Part shown: positions 1-8,122 of the stretch, one piece after another | Layout of the letters: the number at the start of each line of letters is the position of its first letter | Numbering within the stretch: position 1 is the stretch's first letter | Assembly: GCF_009740395.1 (NCBI RefSeq) | Contig: NZ_WOXT01000001.1 | Coordinates: forward strand, 740,464 to 804,463 | Length of the DNA stretch: 64,000 nucleotides | Origin: Noviluteimonas gilva | GTDB taxonomy: Bacteria > Pseudomonadota > Gammaproteobacteria > Xanthomonadales > Xanthomonadaceae | Direction: 5' to 3' | The notes under the pieces: model-generated | What the model saw: the letters and a program-made list of their open reading frames with translations, nothing else | Database searches by the model: none | Told to the model about the DNA's origin: nothing | Translations under genes and position numbers: made by a program

Positions 1-220
1 GGATCACGCCCTGCGCGCGGATCGACTCGGCCAGCTCGGCGAGCTTGCCCTGGTCCATGCCGCTGCGCGGCTGGTAACGGCCGGGTTGCAACTGACCGAG
101 CGGCAGCTGGCGCAGCGCTTCGCCGGGCTGGGCTTCCAGCGGCGCGGTTTCGGCGGCGGCCTTCGGCCCGAGCAGGGCTTCGAGGCCCCTTCCGAGGCCG
201 CGCTTCTTCGCGACGGTCAT
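1..220 (-). CDS. parB: ParB chromosome partitioning protein, N-terminal part (cut by window edge)
   Basis: The first 73 residues are visible; the rest lies left of the window. The start MTVAKKRGLGRGLEALLG is the conserved N-terminal ParB box that stimulates the ParA ATPase. The next segment, LQPGRYQPR, opens the ParB/Srx nuclease-like domain, which binds CTP in this family. ParB loads at parS sites, spreads as a sliding clamp and works with ParA to move origins apart. Its ATG overlaps the parA stop in an ATGA junction (217-220), so the two are translationally coupled. The DNA-binding helix-turn-helix domain cannot be judged here. Confidence 0.93.
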   Translation of the reverse strand, partial: MTVAKKRGLGRGLEALLGPKAAAETAPLEAQPGEALRQLPLGQLQPGRYQPRSGMDQGKLAELAESIRAQGVI

Positions 221-1038
221 GCTTGCACTTCCTTCTTCGGTTCCTGTGCCGCGGACTTCGCGGTCTGCTCGCGTTCGCGCTGGCGGCGCATCACTTCGCC
301 GGCCAGCCCAAGGTACGCGACGCTGCCGCGCGAGGCCTTGTCGTAGGCGACGATGCTCTGCCCGTGGCTCGGCGCCTCGGCCAGGCGCACGTTGCGCGGC
401 ACGATGGTACGGAACACGCGGTCGCCGAAATGTTGCGTCAGTTCGGCCGACACCGCGTTGGCGAGATTGTTGCGCACGTCGAACATCGTACGCAGCACGC
501 CTTCGATTTCCAGCGCGGGATTGAGCCTGCGCTTGAGCGCGTCGATCGTGTCGATCAGCGCGGACAGGCCTTCCAGCGCGTAGTACTCGCACTGCATCGG
601 CACCAGCACCGAGTCGGCTGCCGTCAACGCGTTGAGCGTGAGCAGCGACAGCGCGGGCGGGCAGTCGATGATGATGAAGTCGTATTGGTCGCGGATCGGT
701 TCGAGCGCGCGCTTGAGGCGCTGCTCGCGGCCTTCCTCGTCCATCAATTCGATTTCGGCGGCGGTGAGATCGATGTTGCCGGGAAGGATGTCGAAGCCTT
801 CGGGCGTTTTCACGATCGCCGAGGGCGCGTGCATTTCTTCCAGCAGCACGTCGGTGATGGAGGCGCGCAGTTCGCGCTTCTCCACGCCGCTGCCCATCGT
901 CGCGTTGCCCTGCGGATCCAGGTCCACGAGCAACACGCGTTTTGGCGTGCGCGCCAGGGCCGCCGCGAGATTCACGGAGGTGGTGGTCTTGCCGACGCCG
1001 CCTTTCTGGTTGGCAACAGCGATGATGCGGGCCGTCAC
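217..1038 (-). CDS. parA: ParA family chromosome partitioning ATPase
   Basis: This is a 273-residue Soj/ParA ATPase that segregates chromosome origins together with ParB. The deviant Walker A motif KGGVGKTT lies at about residues 11-18, and the downstream DLDPQGNAT and DCPPALSLLT motifs are typical of the family. The frame stays open upstream to 1164, but those residues do not look like ParA. The GTG at 1036-1038 gives the expected MTARIIAVANQKGG start and has GGGGGAC as a ribosome site about 8 nt upstream. The order rsmG-parA-parB, with a 55-bp gap after rsmG, is the classic origin-proximal arrangement. Confidence 0.95.
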   Translation of the reverse strand: MTARIIAVANQKGGVGKTTTSVNLAAALARTPKRVLLVDLDPQGNATMGSGVEKRELRASITDVLLEEMHAPSAIVKTPEGFDILPGNIDLTAAEIELMDEEGREQRLKRALEPIRDQYDFIIIDCPPALSLLTLNALTAADSVLVPMQCEYYALEGLSALIDTIDALKRRLNPALEIEGVLRTMFDVRNNLANAVSAELTQHFGDRVFRTIVPRNVRLAEAPSHGQSIVAYDKASRGSVAYLGLAGEVMRRQREREQTAKSAAQEPKKEVQA

Positions 1039-1093
1039 GGCGCGATGTCCCCCGGTGGTTCGGCGCTGCTCGGTAGAGACGGCCGGATCCCGA

Positions 1094-1741
1094 TTATGCC
1101 GCAGCCACGACGATGAGGTGCCGCTCGGCATCGAGACCGGGCACACGCATCGGATGCAACTCACGAACGCGCCATCCCGGCGGCAGCGCGGCGATCTCCT
1201 CGCTGGGCACCACGCCCTTCATTGCGAGCAGTACGCCACCGGGTCGCAGGAGATGGCCGCCGGATTCCAGGATCAGCGGCAGGGTCGCGAGCGCGCGCGC
1301 CGTGATCGCGTCGAACCGGCCGGGGGCATCGAAGGCCTCGATCCGCGATTCGACCGCTTCGGCGTTGGTCAGCCCGAGCTTGCGGATCGCTTCCCGCATG
1401 AAGCGCACCTTCTTGCCGTTGCTCTCCACCAGCGACACCTGCAGCACCGGCTTGGCGATCGCCAGCGGGATGCCGGGCAGGCCGGCGCCAGTGCCCAGGT
1501 CGGCCAGGCGCCCGATGCCTTCCACATACGGGTGCATCGCCAGCGAATCGAGCAGGTGCTTGGCGATCATCTCGCGCGGGTCGCGGATGGCGGTGAGGTT
1601 GTAGGTGGCGTTCCAGCGCACGAGCAGCGCGACGTAGTCGAGCAGGGGCGTGGCGAGCGCGACATCGAGGTCGAGTGCGCGCAGGCCCGCCTCGAGTTCG
1701 GGGCGCAGGGCGGACAGGTCGGGGGCGGTGGGCGACGTCAT
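1094..1741 (-). CDS. rsmG: 16S rRNA (guanine527-N7)-methyltransferase RsmG
   Basis: A 215-residue SAM-dependent methyltransferase (formerly GidB) that puts the N7 methyl on G527 of 16S rRNA. Loss of this enzyme gives low-level streptomycin resistance in other bacteria. The sequence shows [10 protein letters not shown] near residue 43, the SAM-binding loop [15 protein letters not shown] near residue 85 and the ESNGKK motif. Length matches the family. It starts 12 bp after the stop of the phosphopantetheinyl transferase gene and lies upstream of parA on the same strand, so the four genes probably share a transcript. Confidence 0.96.
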   Translation of the reverse strand: MTSPTAPDLSALRPELEAGLRALDLDVALATPLLDYVALLVRWNATYNLTAIRDPREMIAKHLLDSLAMHPYVEGIGRLADLGTGAGLPGIPLAIAKPVLQVSLVESNGKKVRFMREAIRKLGLTNAEAVESRIEAFDAPGRFDAITARALATLPLILESGGHLLRPGGVLLAMKGVVPSEEIAALPPGWRVRELHPMRVPGLDAERHLIVVAAA

Positions 1742-1753
1742 GGGGCGCGCATC

Positions 1754-2338
1754 TTAGCGGCCACGCCACGCGAGTGCCGCGCGATAGCCCGGCCGCGGTG
1801 CCCATTCATGCACCGACCACGGGCCGCCGAGGCCGGCGTGCGGATGCGTCATCGCCAGGCTGCCGTCGAGATCGGCGAGCCCGAATTTGTCCAGGCCATA
1901 GGCGATCCCGCGCCCATGTGCCTTCAGCACGGCCTCTTTCGCGCACCACAGGCGGAGGAAGGCTTCGTTGCGGTCGGGTTCGGGCAAGCCGCGCAGCCAG
2001 TCGTGTTCGGTCGCGTGGAAGAAGCGCTGCGCAAGTTCCAGCGCGCGCGGGCGCGGGCGGGCGCGTTCCAGGTCCACGCCGACGTCCACGCTGTCGCCCA
2101 GCGCGATCAGCAAACCGTCGCCGCTGTGGCTCCAGCTCACGTCGAATCCCTGCAGCGCGCCCGCCAGGCGCGGCCGCCCCAGCACATCGCGGTGCAATTC
2201 GATCGCCGCCGCCGGCAGTTCGAGCACCGCCCCCAACCAATCGCGCACCAGCGGCTCGGCGGGCGTGCCGCGGGCGTGGTCGCGCCAGGTCCAGCGCGGA
2301 AGCCGGGCCGCATCGGTCGGTGTGAAGGCGGGTTCCAT
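1754..2338 (-). CDS. 4'-phosphopantetheinyl transferase, Sfp/AcpT type
   Basis: A 194-residue enzyme that moves the phosphopantetheine arm of CoA onto the active serine of carrier proteins. The two signatures are visible: DVGVDLE (magnesium binding) and WCAKEAVLKAHG (W-x-x-KE-x-x-x-K). I prefer the ATG at 2336-2338 over upstream starts, because an extension would run through the divergent promoter region shared with the ligase gene at 2428. Placed back to back with that ligase, it is the best candidate for activating the pigment-cluster carrier protein at 22973-23245. It may also serve other carrier proteins; the target is inferred from context. Confidence 0.88.
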   Translation of the reverse strand: MEPAFTPTDAARLPRWTWRDHARGTPAEPLVRDWLGAVLELPAAAIELHRDVLGRPRLAGALQGFDVSWSHSGDGLLIALGDSVDVGVDLERARPRPRALELAQRFFHATEHDWLRGLPEPDRNEAFLRLWCAKEAVLKAHGRGIAYGLDKFGLADLDGSLAMTHPHAGLGGPWSVHEWAPRPGYRAALAWRGR

Positions 2339-2427
2339 TGAGTGGGGGAACAATCCCGATACCAGGCAAGCCAGCGTAAAGTACGCGAAGGGGGGCGGCT
2401 CAGGCCGCCAAGGGAAAAGCAGGTCCA

Positions 2428-3780
2428 ATGTCCGCAGTCATCGAACCCGGCGCATCCGCGCCGCAAACATTCATTGCCGCGGGCGATCCGTCGCGCGCGG
2501 TGGTGTTCGACGCACGTGGGGACGTGCCGCTCGACACCTTCCTGGCGCAGGTGCGCGGCGTGGCCGCGATGCTGCCGCCGGGCATGCACGCCATCAACCT
2601 GTGCGAAGACCGCTACCGCTTCCTCGTCGCCTTTTGCGCGATCGCGATGCGCGGACAGACCAACCTGCTGCCGCCTTCGCGCGCACCGGGCATGGTCGAC
2701 GAAGCGATGGCGCAGCATCCCGACAGTTACTGCATCGGCGATGGCGAACTCATCCCGGCGCCCGCGCGTTACCTGCGGCTGCCCGACGTGCTGCCCGAAC
2801 GCGTCGGCGAAACACCGACGCTCGACGACGATGCACTGGTCGCGATCGGCTACACCTCCGGCAGCACCGGCCGCCCGCACGCGAATCCGAAAACCTGGGG
2901 CAGCTTCCGCCGCAGCACCGCGCAGAACCTCGCCGCGCTCGCCGATCTCTGGCAGCCCGAAGGCGACGCGCACATCGTCGCCACCGTGCCGCCGCAGCAC
3001 ATGTACGGCATGGAGATGTCGGTGTTGCTGCCGTTGCTCGGGCCCGTCGCCGTGCACGCGGCGCGTCCGTTCTTCCCGGAAGACGTCGCGCAGGCCCTGT
3101 CGCATGCACGCGCGCCGCGCATCCTGGTGACCACGCCCGTGCACCTGCGCGCGCTGCTGGTCTCGGGCTGCAAGTTGCCGCCGTTGCGCGCGATCGTTTC
3201 CGCGACTGCGCCCCTGTCCGCCGAACTCGCCGCCGAAGCCGAAGCCCGCTTCAGCTGCGAAGTGCGCGAAGTCTTCGGTTCGACCGAAACCTGCGTCATC
3301 GCCCGCCGCCGCACCGCGTGCGAAACCGCGTGGACGCCGTTGCCGGGCGTGCGTGTCGTTCCGCAGCCCGACGGCACCGCGGTGCATGCGCCGCACCTGG
3401 AAACACCCGTCGTGCTCGCCGACCTGGTCGAAGTGCAACCCGACGGTGGATTCCTGCTGCGCGGCCGCAACGCCGACCTGCTCGAAATCGCCGGCAAGCG
3501 CGCCTCGCTCGGCGACATGACGCGCAAGCTGCTCGCGATCCCGGGCGTCGAAGACGGCATCGTGTTCCAGCTCGACGAACCCGGCGAGGGCGGTGTCCGT
3601 CGCATCGCCGCGCTCGCCGTCGCACCGATGCTCGACGAAGCGCAGATCCTGTCCGCGTTGCGCCGCGCGCTGGATCCGGTGTTCCTCCCGCGTCCCCTGC
3701 GTTGCGTGCCCATGTTGCCGCGCAACGAAACCGGAAAGTTGCCGCGCGAAACCCTCGCGGCGTTGCTGACGGGCGCGTGA
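2428..3780 (+). CDS. xanA2: AMP-dependent aryl acid:ACP ligase of the aryl polyene pathway (XanA2-like)
   Basis: A 450-residue adenylate-forming enzyme. The A3-type loop YTSGSTGRPHANPKTW (about residue 143) matches ligases of aryl polyene clusters. The FGSTET motif and the C-terminal catalytic-lysine segment NETGKLPRE are intact. In Xanthomonas, XanA2 activates 3-hydroxybenzoate and loads it onto the carrier protein XanC; the same role is inferred here. The gene is divergent from the phosphopantetheinyl transferase (89-bp gap) and is followed by a hairpin terminator at 3802-3827. It sits about 18 kb from the other pigment genes. A generic acyl-CoA synthetase is the alternative, but the A3 loop argues against it. 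Confidence 0.8.
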   Translation: MSAVIEPGASAPQTFIAAGDPSRAVVFDARGDVPLDTFLAQVRGVAAMLPPGMHAINLCEDRYRFLVAFCAIAMRGQTNLLPPSRAPGMVDEAMAQHPDSYCIGDGELIPAPARYLRLPDVLPERVGETPTLDDDALVAIGYTSGSTGRPHANPKTWGSFRRSTAQNLAALADLWQPEGDAHIVATVPPQHMYGMEMSVLLPLLGPVAVHAARPFFPEDVAQALSHARAPRILVTTPVHLRALLVSGCKLPPLRAIVSATAPLSAELAAEAEARFSCEVREVFGSTETCVIARRRTACETAWTPLPGVRVVPQPDGTAVHAPHLETPVVLADLVEVQPDGGFLLRGRNADLLEIAGKRASLGDMTRKLLAIPGVEDGIVFQLDEPGEGGVRRIAALAVAPMLDEAQILSALRRALDPVFLPRPLRCVPMLPRNETGKLPRETLAALLTGA

Positions 3781-3801
3781 CGCGCCCTTCACGGCTCGCA
3801 C

Positions 3802-3827
3802 AAACCGCTGAAAACAAGCGGTTTTTT
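3802..3827 (+). terminator. Rho-independent terminator after the ligase gene
   Basis: The arm AAACCGCT, the loop GAAAACA and the arm AGCGGTTT are followed by T residues, starting 21 bp after the stop at 3780. A second, looser palindrome of C and G runs (about 3884-3902) lies between it and the next gene. Confidence 0.8.
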
Positions 3828-3941
3828 GGCGCTCCAGAGTTCTGACTCCACCTTCACGCCTGCCCGAAGAGACTGCCGCCGAACCCCCTTCCCCTGAGGG
3901 GGTCGATCGGAATTCGCTGTTCAATTCAAAGGAGTGGGTGC

Positions 3942-4211
3942 ATGAACATCATCATCTGGTTGATCGTTGGCGGCATCGTCGGTTGGCTGGCCAGTCTCAT
4001 CATGCGGACCGATGCGCAGCAGGGCATCATCCTCAACGTGATCGTCGGCATCATCGGCGCGTTCCTGGGCGGCTGGTTGGGCGGGATGCTCGGCATCAGC
4101 GGCGCCAACATCAACGACGGCTTCAGTGTCACGGGCTTCATCATTTCGCTGATCGGCGCGGTGATCCTGCTCGCCATCGTCAATCTGTTCCGCCGCGGTC
4201 GCGTGCGCTAA
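3942..4211 (+). CDS. GlsB/YeaQ/YmgE family stress-response membrane protein
   Basis: An 89-residue protein with three predicted membrane segments and the glycine-rich pattern of the transglycosylase-associated/YeaQ family (WLIVGGIVGWLASLIM, then GIIGAFLGGWLGGMLG). Homologues are often induced by general stress, but their molecular role is unclear. AAAGGAG, 9-10 nt before the ATG, is a near-perfect ribosome site. The gene stands alone between terminators at 3802-3827 and 4271-4305. Confidence 0.9.
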   Translation: MNIIIWLIVGGIVGWLASLIMRTDAQQGIILNVIVGIIGAFLGGWLGGMLGISGANINDGFSVTGFIISLIGAVILLAIVNLFRRGRVR

Positions 4212-4270
4212 GCACGACGTTCAACGGCATGCGAAGCCCGGTCATGGATGGCCGGGACTTCGCGACGCAA

Positions 4271-4305
4271 AACAAGCCCGGCCTCGTGCCGGGCTTTGTT
4301 TTTTG
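4271..4305. terminator. Bidirectional terminator between convergent genes
   Basis: AAGCCCGGC (4274-4282), loop CTCGT, GCCGGGCTT (4288-4296), with A residues on the left and a T-rich tract on the right. It lies between the plus-strand gene ending at 4211 and the minus-strand exonuclease gene whose stop is at 4310, so it can serve both. Confidence 0.9.
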
Positions 4306-4309
4306 CGAC

Positions 4310-5077
4310 TCAGTCGATCTGCACCCACACCGGCGTGTGATCGCTCGGCCGTTCCCAGGTGCGCGGCGTGGTGTCGATGCCCGCTGCCGTCGCGCGTGCT
4401 TTCAACGCCTCGCTGATCAGGACCAGGTCGATGCGCAGGCCCCAGCCGCGCTGGAACGCGGCGAGCCGGTAATCCCACCAGCTGAAATGGCCGCCGTCTT
4501 CGTTGAACAGGCGGAAGCTGTCGTGCAGGCCGAGATCGAGCAGCGAACGGTAGGCTTCGCGCTCGGGCGTGGAGCACAGGATCTTTTCGCGCCAGCGCTT
4601 GGGGTCGTGCACGTCGCGGTCGTCGGGCGCGATGTTGAAGTCGCCCAGCACGATGAGGTTGGGATGCGCGATGAGTTCTTCGCGCAGCCATTCACGCACG
4701 GCGGCGAGCCAGCGCAGCTTGTACTCGAACTTCGCGCTGCCCACGCTCTCGCCGTTCACCACGTACAGATCCACGATGCGCAGGTCGCCGACGGTGGCCG
4801 CCAGCACGCGCTTTTGCGGGTCGTCGAAATTGGGGATGGCGGTGATGCATTTGCTGCTGAACGGCAGGCGGCTCAGCAGTGCCACGCCGTTGTAGGTCTT
4901 CTGCCCGCAGAACACGCTGCGGTAGCCGAGCGCGGCGAGGTCCGAGTCGGGGAAGCGCTCGTCCTCCAGCTTGGTTTCCTGCAGCGCGACGATGTCCGGC
5001 TGCGCCTCGCGCAGCCATTGCGACAGGTGCGGCATGCGCACGTTGAGCGAATTGACGTTCCAGCTGGCGATCTTCAA
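4310..5077 (-). CDS. xthA: Exodeoxyribonuclease III
   Basis: A 255-residue enzyme of the exonuclease/endonuclease/phosphatase fold, acting as a class II AP endonuclease and 3'-5' exonuclease in base excision repair. The metal and catalytic motifs are all present: SWNVNSLNVR at the N-terminus, LQETKLED, GDFNIAP, RIDLVLIS and the terminal SDHTPV. I chose the TTG at 5075-5077 because it gives the canonical (M)KIASWNVNSL start and has AAAAGGA about 9 nt upstream. A GTG at 5107 would add ten residues not seen in the family. It is convergent with the gene at 3942 and divergent from the one at 5158. Confidence 0.93.
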   Translation of the reverse strand: MKIASWNVNSLNVRMPHLSQWLREAQPDIVALQETKLEDERFPDSDLAALGYRSVFCGQKTYNGVALLSRLPFSSKCITAIPNFDDPQKRVLAATVGDLRIVDLYVVNGESVGSAKFEYKLRWLAAVREWLREELIAHPNLIVLGDFNIAPDDRDVHDPKRWREKILCSTPEREAYRSLLDLGLHDSFRLFNEDGGHFSWWDYRLAAFQRGWGLRIDLVLISEALKARATAAGIDTTPRTWERPSDHTPVWVQID

Positions 5078-5157
5078 GCAGTCGGTCCTTTTGGCGCGCG
5101 CGATCACGTTGATCCCTGATGCCGGGGCATTCCCGGCCAGGGCGTGACGGAGACGGC

Positions 5158-6660
5158 ATGGCGCGGTACGACACGATACTCGACACGATCGGCAACACGC
5201 CCCTGGTGCGGCTGGGCAAGCTCGCGCCGCCGGGCGTCAACGTCTACGCCAAGCTCGAATCCTTCAACCCGCTCGGCTCGGTCAAGGACCGCATGGCGCG
5301 CGCGGTGATCGAAGCCGCCGAACGCGCCGGCACGCTCGTGCCTGGCCAGACCGTGGTCGAAGCGACCAGCGGCAACACCGGCATCGGCCTTGCGATGGTG
5401 TGCGCGCAGAAGGGCTATCCGCTCGTCGTGGTGATGGCGGAGAACTTCAGCATCGAGCGGCGGAAGTTGTTGCGTTTCCTCGGCGCGAAGGTCGTGCTGA
5501 CGCCCGCCGCGGAGAAAGGCTCTGGCATGTTGGCCAAGGCGGTCGAACTCGCCCAAGCGCACGGTTGGTTCCTGTGCCGCCAGTTCGAGAATCCCGCCAA
5601 CGCCGAGGTCCATATGCGCACGACGGCGAAGGAAATCCTCGCCGATTTCGCCGGCGACACCTTGCATTGCTTCGTGACGGGGACGGGCACGGGCGGCACG
5701 CTGCTCGGCGTCGGTCGCGTGTTGCGGCAAACCGATCCGAACATCCGCATCGTCGTCGCCGAACCGGACAACGCGCCGATCCTCGCCAGCGGCATTCCGC
5801 AGCCGCGCGATGCGAGCGGCAAGCCCAGCCGCAGCCACCCGCATTTCCAGCCGCACCTCATCCAGGGATGGACGCCCGATTTCATTCCGCGCCTGACCGA
5901 AACCGCGCGCGACGAACACCTCGTCGACGAAATCGTCCCCATCGCCGGCCTCGAAGCGCTGCGCCTGGCGCGCGAACTGGCGACGGTCGAAGGCATTCTC
6001 GTCGGCCCGTCGAGCGGCGCGACGCTCGTCGCCGCGCTCGATGTCGCGCGACGCAGCGCCCCCGGCACCAACATCGTCTGCATGCTGCCCGACACGGGCG
6101 AGCGCTACATGTCGACACCGTTGTTCGAACACATCCGCGAAACGATGGACGAGGACGAAGTCGCGCTGTCGCGTTCGACGCCGGGCTATCGCTTCGACCA
6201 GCCGACGCCGCCGCCGGTTTGCGCGGTGCCCGCACCGTCGCAGGCGCCGGCCGAAGAAACACTCGACGCGCGCGCCGAAGCCTTCGTCGCCGATGTCGTG
6301 CGCGACAAACCCGTCGTCCTGTTCGCGCTGGAGTGGTGCGAATTCTGCTGGGCGGTGCGCAAGTTGTTCGCGCGCTTGGGCATCGCGTACGAAAGCGTCG
6401 ACCTGGATTCGGTCGCGTTCCAGCAAAACGATCTGGGCGTGAACATCCGTGCGGTGCTGCGCGCGAAGTTCGCGCCGACCATCCCGCAGATCTTCATCGG
6501 CGGGGAACGCATCGGCGGTTGCACCGATCTGTTCGATGCGATGCGCAATGGGCAGATGCAACGACGGCTCGACGCCGCGGGCGTGCGCTACAACAAGCAA
6601 ATCGCCCTCGACCCTTACACCCTGCTACCGAACTGGGTGCATCCGCGCGAACCGGCCTAG
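5158..6660 (+). CDS. PLP-dependent cysteine synthase/cystathionine beta-synthase-like enzyme fused to a glutaredoxin domain
   Basis: A 500-residue two-domain protein. Residues 1 to about 330 are a fold-type II PLP enzyme: Lys43 in SVKDR should hold PLP, TSGNTG (70-75) and GTGTGGT bind substrate and phosphate. A Pro/Ala-rich linker (about 340-375) leads to a glutaredoxin-like domain with the redox motif WCEFCW (Cys394, Cys397) and TIPQIFIGGERIGG, the usual glutathione-binding TxP region. The pairing suggests thiol chemistry coupled to cysteine or cystathionine formation. Substrate choice between O-acetylserine and homocysteine cannot be read. GGAG precedes the ATG. Its stop shares the palindrome CTAG with the convergent dehydrogenase gene. 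Confidence 0.87.
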   Translation: MARYDTILDTIGNTPLVRLGKLAPPGVNVYAKLESFNPLGSVKDRMARAVIEAAERAGTLVPGQTVVEATSGNTGIGLAMVCAQKGYPLVVVMAENFSIERRKLLRFLGAKVVLTPAAEKGSGMLAKAVELAQAHGWFLCRQFENPANAEVHMRTTAKEILADFAGDTLHCFVTGTGTGGTLLGVGRVLRQTDPNIRIVVAEPDNAPILASGIPQPRDASGKPSRSHPHFQPHLIQGWTPDFIPRLTETARDEHLVDEIVPIAGLEALRLARELATVEGILVGPSSGATLVAALDVARRSAPGTNIVCMLPDTGERYMSTPLFEHIRETMDEDEVALSRSTPGYRFDQPTPPPVCAVPAPSQAPAEETLDARAEAFVADVVRDKPVVLFALEWCEFCWAVRKLFARLGIAYESVDLDSVAFQQNDLGVNIRAVLRAKFAPTIPQIFIGGERIGGCTDLFDAMRNGQMQRRLDAAGVRYNKQIALDPYTLLPNWVHPREPA

Positions 6661-8084
6661 CGCGCGAGGAAGCGCACCAGTCGATCGACGAATCCCTTGT
6701 ACGGCGGCCGCAACAAATCGGTCGCCGCAAACCGCGACTGGCGAAGCACCGGCAGCAACTTGCTGAAGGCATCGAAGCCCGACTTGCCGTGGATCGCGCC
6801 CATGCCGCTCGGGCCGACGCCACCGAAAGGCAGCGTATCGACCGCGAAATGCACCAGCGTGTCGTTCACGGTGACGCCGCCGGCCAGCGTCGCATCGACG
6901 ATGCGCTCGACCGTCGCGCGCTCATTGGAGAACGGATACAACGCCAACGGCCGATCATGCGTGCCGATGTACGACAACGCATCGTCCAGGCGCGCATACG
7001 TCTTCACCGGAAGAATCGGGCCGAAGATCTCATGGCGCATCAGGTCGCTGTCGTCCGGCGCATCGAGCACGATGGTCGGCGGCATCAGGCGCTCGGCCTG
7101 CATGCGCTCGGGTGCGATGTCGATGAGCGGCAGCACCGTCGCGCCGCGCGCACGCGCATCGGCGAGCAAGCCCTGCAACCGGTCGAACTGCGCGGTGTTG
7201 ATGATGCGCGTGTAGTTCGATGCATCCGACAGATCGCCGAAGCGCGCCGTCACTTGCGAACGTATCGCTTCGACGAAGGCATCGCGTCGCGCGGCATCCA
7301 CCAGCGCGTAATCCACGCCGATGCACGTCTGCCCCGCGTTGAACCACTTTCCGCTCGCGATGCGCGCGGCGGCGAGTTCCAGCGGGAAATCCGCCGCGAC
7401 CACCGCCGGCGCCTTGCCGCCGAGTTCGAGCGTGACGGGCGTGAGGTTGGGCGCGGCGGCGGCCATCACCTTGCGGCCGACCGCGGTCGAACCGGTGAAC
7501 AACAGATGGTCGAAGGGCAGCGCGGAAAACGCGGCGCCGACATCCGCACCGCCCACCGCGACCGACACGCGATCGGCGGGAAACACTTCGGCCAGCAATT
7601 CGCGCAGGAATTCGCTCGTGCGCGGCGTGTGTTCCGACGGCTTGAGATACACGTGGTTGCCCGCCGCGATCGCCGATACCAGCGGCACGAGCGCGAGGTT
7701 CACCGGGTAATTCCACGGACTGATGATGCCGACGACACCCACGGGCATCGGCCGCAACTCCGCACGCGCGGGCCAGAATTTCCAGCCGACGCCCACGCGC
7801 CGCGGCTTCGCCCAGCGGCGCAGCTTGCGGCGCGCCAGGTCGATTTCCGCGAGCGTCACCATCGCCTCGGAGATGAGGTTCTCGTGCGGCGAGCGATGCC
7901 CGAAGTCGGCGCGGATCGCGGCGTCCATCGCCTCCAGCCGCCGTGCGAACACGTGCCGCAGGCGGCCGAGATCGGCGTGGCGCTGGTCCGGGCTGGGCTT
8001 GTTCGCGCGCCAGGCCGTGCGCAGCCGCTCCAGCGTGGGGCCGAGCTCCGCCAGTGCGGGCGACGGGGCATTCATTTCGTTCAT
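6657..8084 (-). CDS. Coniferyl aldehyde dehydrogenase-type NAD(P)+ aldehyde dehydrogenase
   Basis: A 475-residue member of the aldehyde dehydrogenase superfamily, closest in appearance to the CalB/class 3 branch that oxidises aromatic or fatty aldehydes. Landmarks are SPWNYPVNLAL, the cofactor motif FTGSTAVGRKV, the general base in TLELGGKAPA and the catalytic cysteine in NAGQTCIGVDY, with EIFGPILPV further on. The true substrate is inferred only from family likeness. A second in-frame ATG at 8073-8075 could be the start. The stop overlaps that of the convergent fusion gene by four bases. Confidence 0.87.
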   Translation of the reverse strand: MNEMNAPSPALAELGPTLERLRTAWRANKPSPDQRHADLGRLRHVFARRLEAMDAAIRADFGHRSPHENLISEAMVTLAEIDLARRKLRRWAKPRRVGVGWKFWPARAELRPMPVGVVGIISPWNYPVNLALVPLVSAIAAGNHVYLKPSEHTPRTSEFLRELLAEVFPADRVSVAVGGADVGAAFSALPFDHLLFTGSTAVGRKVMAAAAPNLTPVTLELGGKAPAVVAADFPLELAAARIASGKWFNAGQTCIGVDYALVDAARRDAFVEAIRSQVTARFGDLSDASNYTRIINTAQFDRLQGLLADARARGATVLPLIDIAPERMQAERLMPPTIVLDAPDDSDLMRHEIFGPILPVKTYARLDDALSYIGTHDRPLALYPFSNERATVERIVDATLAGGVTVNDTLVHFAVDTLPFGGVGPSGMGAIHGKSGFDAFSKLLPVLRQSRFAATDLLRPPYKGFVDRLVRFLAR

Positions 8085-8110
8085 GCGGGCAGTGTATGCG
8101 CAGCAGTCCT

Positions 8111-8116
8111 TACAAT
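8111..8116 (+). promoter_or_regulatory. -10-like hexamer giving a possible leaderless mRNA
   Basis: TACAAT ends 6 nt before the ATG at 8123, so the expected transcription start falls on the A of the start codon. No Shine-Dalgarno sequence and no good -35 are visible. The same spacing occurs before uvrD and polA. Confidence 0.5.
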
Positions 8117-8122
8117 GGCCGC

